Assembly: GCA_037441225.1 (NCBI GenBank)
Contig: JBBISU010000133.1
Location: 1-6,431 of the forward strand
DNA: 6,431 bases
Direction of reading: 5' to 3'
Origin: JBBFMJ01 sp037441225
Lineage (GTDB): Bacteria > Acidobacteriota > Thermoanaerobaculia > UBA2201
Of the stretch, positions 1 to 6,377 are shown one piece after another. Positions within the stretch are counted from its first letter, which is position 1; every line of letters starts with the position of its first letter. Under the pieces are notes generated by a model. The model saw nothing but the letters and a program-made list of their open reading frames with translations. It searched no databases and had not been told where the DNA came from. The translations under genes were made by a program, and so were the position numbers.

Positions 1-169
1 TTAAAATTGATTTTTTAGTAAAAATTTAATTATTTTGGAGTTTGCATAGAATAAATCCTGAAGCTGATTTTTTTAGATTTCAATTTCAAGGGAAAAATAA
101 TAGTTTTACTTTCCAAAAAATTATATTTTAGATTTATGGCTTTTTTATGGAAATGCCAATTCAAAAATT
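1..169. other. Non-coding AT-rich flank downstream of the macro-domain gene
   Basis: All frames on both strands are broken by stops within a short distance, so no gene or gene fragment is supported here. This is where the terminator of the leftward operon would lie. I see only two weak inverted repeats, a 5-bp GGAAA/TTTCC pair (91-95 with 110-114) and a 4-bp TGGC/GCCA pair (137-140 with 155-158). Neither is followed by a U-tract in the leftward direction. No RNA gene is recognisable. Confidence 0.6.
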
Positions 170-739
170 TTAAACTGTCAATTCCTTGTAAGATTTTTCT
201 ATTAAATTTGCCATTTCTGGGTCTTTATAAAGGACTAACCTTAAAAGATTTAATGAAGTTTTTTCATTTTCTTTAAAAAATTCTAAAACTCCTTTCAAAT
301 AAGCACTGGCACAGATTTCTTTTGGAACTCTAAAAATCCCTGAACTTATTGCAGGGAAAGATAGAGATTTATATTTTTTTTCTGAGGCAATCTTTAAAAC
401 TGCTTTTATAGCTTTCTTTAATTTTTCTTCCTCTTCTCCTTCTCCTAATCGGGGACCTACTGCATGTATTATACCTTTAAAAGGAAGTTTCCCTGCTGTT
501 GTAATTACTGCTTCTCCCACTGGAATTGGACCTTTTTCTTTTACAATTTTGTCCCCTTCTTTTGTGAGTTCTTCCCCTGCTTTTTCTTCAATTATTGCCG
601 CAATTCCTCCTCCATGGGCAAGGTAAGAATTTGCTGCATTTACAATTGCTTCTGTCTTTTCTTTTAAAAGGTCTCCTTCAACAATTTCAAATTTTACATT
701 TTCCTTTATTTGAAAACTTTTAAGGATTTTATTTTCCAT
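170..739 (-). CDS. Macro-domain (ADP-ribose-binding) protein, AF1521-like
   Basis: This is a single macro domain of 189 residues, a fold that binds ADP-ribose and derivatives; some members hydrolyse O-acetyl-ADP-ribose, ADP-ribose 1''-phosphate or ADP-ribosyl-Glu. Visible signatures, numbered from the ATG, are GDL at 22-24 (Asp for the adenine), NAAN at 34-37, the HGGG loop at 42-45, HAVGP at 92-96 and the phosphate loop PAISSGIF at 129-136. The glycine loop reads HGGGIAAII, closer to archaeal AF1521 than to MacroD enzymes, which carry GGGGVDGAIH. There is no signal peptide, so it should be cytoplasmic. A TTG at 751 would add four residues, but I chose the ATG at 737-739 because GAGGA lies 5 bases upstream. 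The gene overlaps the end of trmD by 11 bases, so translational coupling is likely. The family is secure, but substrate and binding-only versus hydrolase activity cannot be decided. Confidence 0.93.
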   Translation of the reverse strand: MENKILKSFQIKENVKFEIVEGDLLKEKTEAIVNAANSYLAHGGGIAAIIEEKAGEELTKEGDKIVKEKGPIPVGEAVITTAGKLPFKGIIHAVGPRLGEGEEEEKLKKAIKAVLKIASEKKYKSLSFPAISSGIFRVPKEICASAYLKGVLEFFKENEKTSLNLLRLVLYKDPEMANLIEKSYKELTV

Positions 740-1469
740 ATCTTTCCTCAAGAGATTTTAAAATTTTTTCACCTTCTCCGTCTAAATTTGCTTTGTAAAT
801 TAAATCTTTTCTTTTTAAAAAAGTCAATTTTATGGACATAGCTTTCCTCCATTTTTCTATTTTCTTTTTATCACCAGAAATCAAAATCCTTGGAACCCTT
901 AAACCATTATAATTTTCAGGCCTTGTATATTGAGGTGGTTCAAGTAAAAAATTCTGAAAGGATTCTTCTTTTAAAGATTCTTTGTTGCCTAAAACATTAG
1001 GCAGCTGTCTTGCTATTGCTTCAATTAAAACAAGAGCAGGTATATCCCCACCAGATAAAACAAAATCCCCAATTGAAATTTCTTCATCTATAAATTTTGT
1101 AATCCTTTCGTCAATCCCTTCATATCTTGGGCAAATTAAAATTAGCCATTCTTTTTCTTTTAGTTCCTTTATTTTTTCTTGATTAAGCAAATTTCCTTTT
1201 GGTGCAAAGAGAATTTTATAGGGTTTTATCTTTAAATTTGAAATGTTTTCAATATGTTCTATTGTTCTTAATACAGGTTCCAACATTAAAAGCATACCTG
1301 CTCCACCCCCAAAGGGATAATCATCTATTTGTCTGTGTTTAGATAAAGAAAAATCTCTTATATTATGAAGATGGATATCCAAAATATTTTTTTTTATTGC
1401 TTCATAAATTATACTATGATTTAAATAATCAAAACATTCAGGAAATAAAGTACAAATATCAATCCTCAA
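729..1469 (-). CDS. trmD: tRNA (guanine-N1-)-methyltransferase TrmD
   Basis: TrmD is a SPOUT methyltransferase that uses S-adenosylmethionine to form m1G at position 37, next to the anticodon, preventing +1 frameshifts; it acts as a cytoplasmic homodimer. The 246-residue length is normal. Family motifs are MRIDICTLFPECF at 1-13, the HR..DDYPFGGGAGM run at 45-59, RYEGIDER at 115-122, the knot segment SIGDFVLSGGD at 132-142, Arg154 (the catalytic Arg in E. coli numbering), and PQYTRPE at 179-185. Two departures stand out: position 169, the catalytic Asp in E. coli and Haemophilus enzymes, is Glu, and the usual CGRYEG reads CPRYEG. The start is a TTG at 1467-1469, chosen because it gives the standard family N-terminus and an in-frame stop lies two codons upstream. 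The gene sits 18 bases after the peptidase gene, away from the common rpsP-rimM-trmD-rplS setting. Confidence 0.97.
   Translation of the reverse strand: MRIDICTLFPECFDYLNHSIIYEAIKKNILDIHLHNIRDFSLSKHRQIDDYPFGGGAGMLLMLEPVLRTIEHIENISNLKIKPYKILFAPKGNLLNQEKIKELKEKEWLILICPRYEGIDERITKFIDEEISIGDFVLSGGDIPALVLIEAIARQLPNVLGNKESLKEESFQNFLLEPPQYTRPENYNGLRVPRILISGDKKKIEKWRKAMSIKLTFLKRKDLIYKANLDGEGEKILKSLEERYGK
743..749 (-). promoter_or_regulatory. Ribosome binding site for the macro-domain gene
   Basis: The minus strand reads GAGGAAA inside the last codons of trmD, with GAGGA ending 5 bases before the ATG at 739. It decides the start in favour of this ATG over the TTG at 751, which lies too close to the same element to use it and has no purine-rich site of its own upstream. 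Confidence 0.7.
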
Positions 1470-1482
1470 AATTTAAGTTATT

Positions 1483-1489
1483 TCCTTTT
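1483..1489 (-). promoter_or_regulatory. Probable ribosome binding site for trmD
   Basis: The minus strand reads AAAAGGA, overlapping the TAA stop of the upstream peptidase gene. The spacing to the TTG start at 1469 is 13 bases, longer than ideal, which together with the TTG codon suggests modest initiation. It could be helped by ribosomes terminating on the peptidase gene. Confidence 0.45.
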
Positions 1490-2957
1490 AATTGAATTTA
1501 TCAAAGCCTCCAATTCCTAAAGGTATTTTTACCATTGCCACATTTATTTCAGTTGGGCCTTCCTTAACTTCAACTGTAATTTCAGAATCATAATAACCAT
1601 CTTTTTTAAAAATTAGTGTATATGTTTTGTTCTTTTGAGGAATAAAAAAGAATCTTCCATTTTCATCTGTTAACCTTTCTTCTTCAAAGATATTCCAGTT
1701 TATTCCATTTACAGTAAATTTTACACCTTCAATTGGTTTTTTTGTAAAAGCATTATAAACTTTTCCTCTGATTTGGGGACCTTCCAAGATTTGATTTAAA
1801 AAGAATCCCCAAGCAACTCTTTGTCTTTGAACAGTTATATCTCTCCATTGTAAAAAATTTGGTTGAAAACCCCCTGATTTATCAGAGTTTACTTCAATTG
1901 TAAAAGAAAAACCTCCATATTTTGCATAGGGCTCATCATCTGATGTTCCATCAGTTTCATAAAGAGTATTAAAAGAAGTTCCAACTCTGTACTTTCCTTT
2001 ATTTCCATTATCATCTTCTAAGATTTGATTTAAACTTTGTGCTATTTCATAAAATGTATCATCTTCTGGTGTATAATCGCAACCATAAGGATAAATTATA
2101 TATTGCCCATAGGAATGATAAGTTAAATAAAATTGGGGCCTTAGCAAGTGCATTAAAGAAACAACGCCTTGTGTTTCTGGTTCTGATGCAGGTCCTTCTC
2201 CTCTAAAATCTTCTGCTAAACAATCACCTGAAGAACCATTGCATTTTTTCCAGGTTATTGGATAGTTTCTGTTATTATCAACAGGGCATAAAGGATGTCT
2301 GTTTTTTCTCCACCAACGGTTTTGATTAAAAACAAAAGCAGCCCCATCTGGATTTACAATTGGAACAATCCAAATCTCAATCTCATCTACCCATCTTGTA
2401 ACTTTTTCCTCTTTTCCATAATTTGAAAGAAGGTATTCTATGGCATCCTTTGTAATTTCTGCAGTCATAACTTCTCTTGCATGGTGTTGACCATCCATTA
2501 AAAAAACTGGTTTTGGTTCATCTTTTTTTGAACTTGTAATTTTGACAGCCCATAAATTATGCCCTTCAAATAAATCATTCCTTAAAAGAATTAATTCCAT
2601 TAAGTCAGGGTATTGAGAAGCTATGTTAAATAAAAATTCTTCCATTTCATCTGGATCTGTGTAATTTTGAAGGTCAGAATCCCTTAAAGCACTTTTTAAA
2701 TCTTCAATAATTTCAAAAGACCCTTTGATTTTTTCAAGTTCTTTCAATTCTTTTTCTTTTAATATAACTTGAATTTTTCCACTTTGATGGTCTGCCCCAG
2801 CAATATCAAGATTTTCCTTTTGTAAAAAAATTAGCGCTTCCTTAAAATCCTGTGGTGTAATTGAAACTTTGTAAAGATTTTCAAAAGAAAATATACCAAT
2901 ACTTAAACTAAAAAATAGAATAAAAAATCTGAAAAACATAAATTTACCTCTTATCAT
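1488..2957 (-). CDS. Secreted M14-family zinc carboxypeptidase with C-terminal regulatory-like domain
   Basis: This metallocarboxypeptidase (489 residues) should remove C-terminal residues from peptides outside the cytoplasm. A hydrophobic signal segment covers about 7-24. A propeptide-like region follows at about 27-90, then the catalytic domain at about 100-392. Against pancreatic carboxypeptidase A, the zinc ligands are H159, E162 and H281. R161, R217, N229, R230, Y333 and E355 match R71, R127, N144, R145, Y248 and E270, so the active site is complete. The residue matching position 255 is Asp340, as in carboxypeptidase B, hinting at preference for C-terminal Lys/Arg. Cys224, 239, 246 and 293 could form disulfides. 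Residues about 396-475 resemble a transthyretin-like CarboxypepD_reg domain, and no sorting tail is evident. Two starts are possible, ATG at 2957 or at 2939, each with a ribosome site. It lies 25 bases after the phosphatase gene. Family and secretion are well supported; specificity is inferred. Confidence 0.94.
   Translation of the reverse strand: MIRGKFMFFRFFILFFSLSIGIFSFENLYKVSITPQDFKEALIFLQKENLDIAGADHQSGKIQVILKEKELKELEKIKGSFEIIEDLKSALRDSDLQNYTDPDEMEEFLFNIASQYPDLMELILLRNDLFEGHNLWAVKITSSKKDEPKPVFLMDGQHHAREVMTAEITKDAIEYLLSNYGKEEKVTRWVDEIEIWIVPIVNPDGAAFVFNQNRWWRKNRHPLCPVDNNRNYPITWKKCNGSSGDCLAEDFRGEGPASEPETQGVVSLMHLLRPQFYLTYHSYGQYIIYPYGCDYTPEDDTFYEIAQSLNQILEDDNGNKGKYRVGTSFNTLYETDGTSDDEPYAKYGGFSFTIEVNSDKSGGFQPNFLQWRDITVQRQRVAWGFFLNQILEGPQIRGKVYNAFTKKPIEGVKFTVNGINWNIFEEERLTDENGRFFFIPQKNKTYTLIFKKDGYYDSEITVEVKEGPTEINVAMVKIPLGIGGFDKFN
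2946..2951 (-). promoter_or_regulatory. Second, internal ribosome binding site of the M14 gene
   Basis: The minus strand reads AGAGGT, 6 bases before the in-frame ATG at 2937-2939 (codon 7). Starting there gives the compact signal peptide start MFFRFF. This competes with the upstream ATG at 2957, and the sequence alone does not settle which is used. Confidence 0.45.
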
Positions 2958-2965
2958 ATTACTAA

Positions 2966-2971
2966 CACCTC
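2966..2971 (-). promoter_or_regulatory. Ribosome binding site for the upstream M14 start
   Basis: The minus strand reads GAGGTG in the 25-base gap after the phosphatase stop codon, 8 bases before the ATG at 2957. It is the best-spaced site in the gap and supports the longer form of the carboxypeptidase. Confidence 0.55.
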
Positions 2972-2982
2972 AAATTTTGATT

Positions 2983-3711
2983 TTATTCCCCTTCAATTTT
3001 TACAACAAGGATTGTTATGTTGTCAGAACCATCTTTTTCATTTGCAAAATCTACCATACTTTTTACTTTCTTATCTAAATCATCTGGCAAAAGTAGTAAA
3101 TTTTTGATTTCTTCCTCTTCTAATTCTCCATGAAAACCATCTGTTGAAAGCAAAAAAATATCGCCAATCTTTATTTTATCTTCTTTAATATCAGGTGCAA
3201 CTTCTGCTTTTCCACCAATTGATTTCATCAATATATGTTTTAATCTTGATTGCTTGCCTTGTTCTTCTGTTAAATAGCCTGCTTTTATTTGTGCTTGTAT
3301 TAAAGAATGATCTTCTGTTATTTGCCTTAATTTATTGTCTCTGAAAAGATATGCTCTGCTATCTCCTACATGTGCCACATAATACATTTCTTCCTCAATT
3401 AAAAGACATGTCAAAGTCGAACCCATACCTTTTAAATGAATTTTTTGCTGTGCCCTTTCAATGACTTTACTATTACAAATTCTTACAATTTCTTCCAATC
3501 TTTTTTTTGGTTCTAAATCTTTTAGATTTTCATAATTTTCTTCAATTGTTTTTTTTATTATTGAAGATGCAACTTCTCCTGCTTGATGTCCTCCCATCCC
3601 ATCAGCAACCAAAAACAAGTTGTATGGCTGAAGCATAAGAAAAGAGTCCTCATTGTTTTCTCTTTTCTTTCCCGTTATGCTTTCACCATGGGATAAAACC
3701 TTATACTTCAT
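2983..3711 (-). CDS. PP2C-family serine/threonine protein phosphatase (PrpC/Stp type)
   Basis: This Mn/Mg-dependent phosphatase (242 residues) should dephosphorylate phospho-Ser/Thr proteins in the cytoplasm. The length fits single-domain bacterial PrpC/Stp enzymes. The motifs come in order: R17..NED ending at Asp22, VADGMGGH at 35-42 with metal-binding Asp37, GMGSTL at 95-100, VGDSRAY at 115-121, STDGFHGEL at 189-197 with Asp191, and DGSDN at 227-231 with Asp230. All metal-binding acidic residues are present, so it should be active. No membrane segment or sensor domain is attached. Bacterial homologues often lie beside a PASTA-type kinase such as PrkC, but no kinase is in this window. It leads the leftward operon. 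The ATG at 3711 is the first usable start: an ATG at 3715 is out of frame and reaches a stop after four codons. No Shine-Dalgarno is visible upstream. The family is certain; partner kinase and targets are unknown. Confidence 0.96.
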   Translation of the reverse strand: MKYKVLSHGESITGKKRENNEDSFLMLQPYNLFLVADGMGGHQAGEVASSIIKKTIEENYENLKDLEPKKRLEEIVRICNSKVIERAQQKIHLKGMGSTLTCLLIEEEMYYVAHVGDSRAYLFRDNKLRQITEDHSLIQAQIKAGYLTEEQGKQSRLKHILMKSIGGKAEVAPDIKEDKIKIGDIFLLSTDGFHGELEEEEIKNLLLLPDDLDKKVKSMVDFANEKDGSDNITILVVKIEGE

Positions 3712-3717
3712 TCATAA

Positions 3718-3723
3718 TATAAT
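3718..3723 (+). promoter_or_regulatory. Candidate -10 element for the DHH-nucleotidyltransferase gene
   Basis: A perfect TATAAT lies on the plus strand, but no good -35 hexamer or extended -10 TG is seen at the right distance. Use of this site would give a leader of roughly 45 bases. It overlaps the proposed leftward -10, so the two promoters would compete. The support is weak. Confidence 0.22.
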
Positions 3724-3747
3724 ACACAATTTTAAAATAAATTGCAA
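3719..3747 (-). promoter_or_regulatory. Candidate sigma-70-type promoter for the leftward operon
   Basis: On the minus strand TTGCAA (3747-3742) is followed after exactly 17 bases by TATTAT (3724-3719), a reasonable match to the -35 and -10 consensus. Transcription would start near 3711-3713, almost on the ATG at 3711, implying a leaderless or nearly leaderless message. This agrees with the lack of a ribosome binding site. Chance matches are common in AT-rich DNA. Confidence 0.4.
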
Positions 3748-3776
3748 AAAAATTAAAAATATTTTAAAGTTATAGT

Positions 3777-6377
3777 GTGAAAATAATAACAACACATCCA
3801 AATGCTGATTTGGATTCTTTTGGAGGCATTGTTGCCTTAAATATTTTATATCCTGAATGTTATATTTTCTTCCCAGGTGCACAAGAGATGGCTTTAAAAA
3901 ATCTTTTATCTTTAAATTTATACAAAATTAAAGAGATAACTTTAAAAGAAATTGAAAGAAATGAAATTGAGAAAATCATTGTTGTGGATGTAGAAGATCT
4001 GGAAAGATTAGGAAAATTATATGAAATAATATTATCAAAAAAAATTCCCTTAGAGATATATGATCACCATCCAGAAGAAAAAAATTATCCCCCTTGGGCT
4101 AAAGTTTTCAGAAAAAATTATGGTTCTGTTTCAACTCTTTTAACAGAAATTTTAATAAAAAAAAATAAAGAAATCTCTCCATTGGAAGCAAGTCTAATAC
4201 TCCTTGGCATTTATGAAGATACAGGAAGTTTTCATTTTCAAGAGACAACGGAAAAGGATTTTACAATTGCTTCTTTTCTTTTATCAAAGGGAGCAAATCT
4301 AAATTTAGTCCACAGGTTTTTAATTCAAGAGCTAACCCCAGAGCATATAAATATTTTTGAACAATTTTATAATTCAAAAGAAGAAATAAAGATTAAAGAT
4401 TTCAAAATTACCTTTGCTTATGCAAATCTCCCTTTTTTTGTTGAAGATATTGCCTTTGTTATACACAGATTTATTGATATGTTAGGAACGGAAGTTTTTT
4501 TTGGCTTTGTGGAGCAAGAAGGCAAAATATACTTAATTGGAAGGTCAAGAAATGAAAAGGTAAACTTATCCCCAATTTTTAAGGAACTGGGAGGAGGTGG
4601 GCATAGTGGTGCCGGCTCAGCTATACTTAAAGCGGTTCCTTTTACACAGGCAAAGATAAAGGTAATTTCTTCCCTTGAGAAAAATTTACCATCCTTAAAA
4701 AAAGCAGAAGATATTTTAAATCCAACTGTTTGGTCTATTTCACCTAATGCAAAAATAGAAGAAGCATTAAAGAAAATGAATTATTATCATATAAATGGTA
4801 TGCCTGTCATTTCCAAAGGAAAACTATTGGGAGCAATTACAAGACAGATAATAGATAGAGCAATATCCCATGGTTTAAAGAATTCTTGTGTAAAAGACAT
4901 TATGGATACAGATGTTCCTATTGTAAATAAAAAAGCTCCCTTGGAAGAGTTCAAAACATATTTAACAGGAGGTGGAAAGAGGTTTATAATAGTTAAAGAA
5001 AGTGAAAAAATTTGCGGAATTATTACAAGGATGGATCTTTATAAAAGTTTGCTTGAAAGGGAGATAAGCTTTAAAGAAATCCCTCAAGAAAAAATGATTG
5101 ATGTTAAAAGAAATATTGAGCAATATTTTCCAAAAAGTATTATAGAAAAATTAAAAGAAATTGGGAGATTTTCAGAAAAACTTAATATGAAAGCTTATAT
5201 TGTAGGTGGAACTGTAAGGGATATGCTTTTAGGACAACCTATGACAGATATTGATGTTGTTATTGAAGGTAATGCTATAAAAGTTGGTGAAAAGATTTCA
5301 AAGGAAAGAGGAGCAAAGTTTAAAAGCCATTTAAAATTTTTAACAGGAATATTACAATACCCTGATGGAATAAAAATTGATCTTGCCACAGCAAGAAAGG
5401 AAAGATATAAGACACCAGCAGCCCTTCCAGATGTGGAGGCATCTTTGATTTTGCAGGACTTATCAAGAAGGGATTTTACAATAAATACTCTGATTGTTTC
5501 AATAAATCCAGAAAATTTTGGAAAACTTTATGACCATTTTAATGGACTCCAGGATTTAAAAAATAAGACAATAAAGGTTTTAAATACTTTAAGTTTTATA
5601 GAAGACCCCACAAGGGCATTAAGAGCTTTTCGGCTATGTGAAAAATTGAAATTTAAAATTTCTTCCATTACAGAAAAATTAATAAGGATTGCTATAAGCC
5701 AAGGGGCTTTTGAAAATTTATCTGGTTCGAGGTTGTGGGAAGAATTTTGTATGCTTTTAGAACTCCCGGAACCATATTCTGCAATGCAAAAGTTAGAAAA
5801 CATTGGGCTTTTAAATGTTTTAAGTAGTTCAATAAAATTAAATCAAAAGGTAGAAAAGGTCTTTGAAAAGATAAAAGAGATAGAGAATTGGGCAAAGTTT
5901 GAAAAGATTGATACAAAATATTTTAAGATATTATATCTGGCTGCCCTTTCCATAAATTTAAGAGAGGAAGAAATTTTAAAAATTTCAGATAGATTAAATT
6001 TAAATACAAAAGAAAAAGAAATTTTTGTAAATTGCAAAAAAGTTGTGAGAGTAATCTCATATAGATTGAAAAAAGCAGAAACTCCAAAAGATATTTATAA
6101 AGCATTGATTAACTTTCCGCCTCCTTTTCTTTTTTGGACTATGGCTTTTTTGGATGATGAAAATTTAAAGGAAAAAATAAAAATTTTTATAAATAAATAT
6201 TCAAAAATAAAATTAGAGGTAAAAGGAAAGGATTTAATTGAAGCTGGTTTTCCTACTGGTCCTTTGATTGGGAAAGCATTGGAAGCAACACTTTTTGAGA
6301 AAATAAATGGAAAATTAAAAACAAAAGAAGAAGAACTAAATTTTGCTAAGACCTTTATCAAAAAAATAAATCCTTAA
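3777..6377 (+). CDS. DHH/DHHA1 phosphoesterase - CBS-CBS - CCA/poly(A)-type tRNA nucleotidyltransferase fusion
   Basis: This cytoplasmic protein of 866 residues joins three modules. The DHH phosphoesterase (about 1-160) shows H7, D11 and D13, Asp71, the DHH triad at 96-98 and Asp148 in the EDTG segment. DHHA1 (about 210-305) has GGGGHSGAG at 272-280; this half resembles NrnA-type nanoRNA or pAp hydrolases. Two CBS domains follow (about 311-366 and 370-428), which often bind adenine nucleotides. The nucleotidyltransferase head begins near 470 with GGTVRD at 477-482, catalytic D491 and D493, RRDFTIN at 564-570 and EDPTR at 609-613. The C-terminal KGKDLIEAG-type motif at 817-825 is typical of the family. 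All catalytic residues appear intact. Long fusions like this are known, for example in Aquifex and Thermotoga, and may add CC, A or CCA to tRNA 3' ends; the sequence does not decide which. The start is GTG at 3777, since an in-frame stop lies at 3765-3767. No strong Shine-Dalgarno is visible. Confidence 0.95.
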   Translation: MKIITTHPNADLDSFGGIVALNILYPECYIFFPGAQEMALKNLLSLNLYKIKEITLKEIERNEIEKIIVVDVEDLERLGKLYEIILSKKIPLEIYDHHPEEKNYPPWAKVFRKNYGSVSTLLTEILIKKNKEISPLEASLILLGIYEDTGSFHFQETTEKDFTIASFLLSKGANLNLVHRFLIQELTPEHINIFEQFYNSKEEIKIKDFKITFAYANLPFFVEDIAFVIHRFIDMLGTEVFFGFVEQEGKIYLIGRSRNEKVNLSPIFKELGGGGHSGAGSAILKAVPFTQAKIKVISSLEKNLPSLKKAEDILNPTVWSISPNAKIEEALKKMNYYHINGMPVISKGKLLGAITRQIIDRAISHGLKNSCVKDIMDTDVPIVNKKAPLEEFKTYLTGGGKRFIIVKESEKICGIITRMDLYKSLLEREISFKEIPQEKMIDVKRNIEQYFPKSIIEKLKEIGRFSEKLNMKAYIVGGTVRDMLLGQPMTDIDVVIEGNAIKVGEKISKERGAKFKSHLKFLTGILQYPDGIKIDLATARKERYKTPAALPDVEASLILQDLSRRDFTINTLIVSINPENFGKLYDHFNGLQDLKNKTIKVLNTLSFIEDPTRALRAFRLCEKLKFKISSITEKLIRIAISQGAFENLSGSRLWEEFCMLLELPEPYSAMQKLENIGLLNVLSSSIKLNQKVEKVFEKIKEIENWAKFEKIDTKYFKILYLAALSINLREEEILKISDRLNLNTKEKEIFVNCKKVVRVISYRLKKAETPKDIYKALINFPPPFLFWTMAFLDDENLKEKIKIFINKYSKIKLEVKGKDLIEAGFPTGPLIGKALEATLFEKINGKLKTKEEELNFAKTFIKKINP

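Larger units (their letters stand above)
3712..3776. promoter_or_regulatory. Divergent intergenic control region
   Basis: This 65-base gap separates the divergently transcribed phosphatase operon and the DHH-nucleotidyltransferase gene, so it should carry signals for both. It is almost purely A/T. It contains a perfect 9-bp inverted repeat, TTTAAAATA at 3731-3739 and TATTTTAAA at 3760-3768, with a 20-base spacer that includes the palindrome TTGCAA at 3742-3747. Such a dyad could be an operator, but in sequence this AT-rich it can easily arise by chance. Confidence 0.45.

Noticed and set aside
91..114. GGAAA/TTTCC inverted repeat as a terminator for the leftward operon
   Set aside because: The stem is only 5 bp with a 14-base loop, and no T-run follows in the leftward direction.
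137..158. TGGC/GCCA inverted repeat just downstream of the macro gene
   Set aside because: A 4-bp stem with a 14-base loop and no following T-tract is too weak to call a terminator or structured RNA.
464..667. Plus-strand open frame opposite the macro-domain gene
   Set aside because: Its product is an unnatural Cys/Phe/Asn-rich string and it lies wholly antisense to a well-supported macro domain.
740..751. TTG at 751 as the start of the macro gene
   Set aside because: The ribosome site GAGGA overlaps or directly follows this TTG and is ideally placed for the ATG at 739.
982..1182. Plus-strand open frame opposite trmD
   Set aside because: It is antisense to conserved TrmD motifs, with no ribosome site or recognisable domain; a shadow frame.
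3711..3715. ATG at 3715 as the phosphatase start
   Set aside because: It is out of frame with the PP2C domain and meets a stop after four codons.
5195..6361. Several short minus-strand open frames inside the nucleotidyltransferase half
   Set aside because: They lie antisense to conserved motifs, overlap each other and have low-complexity Phe/Ser/Leu products; typical shadows of an A-rich coding strand.
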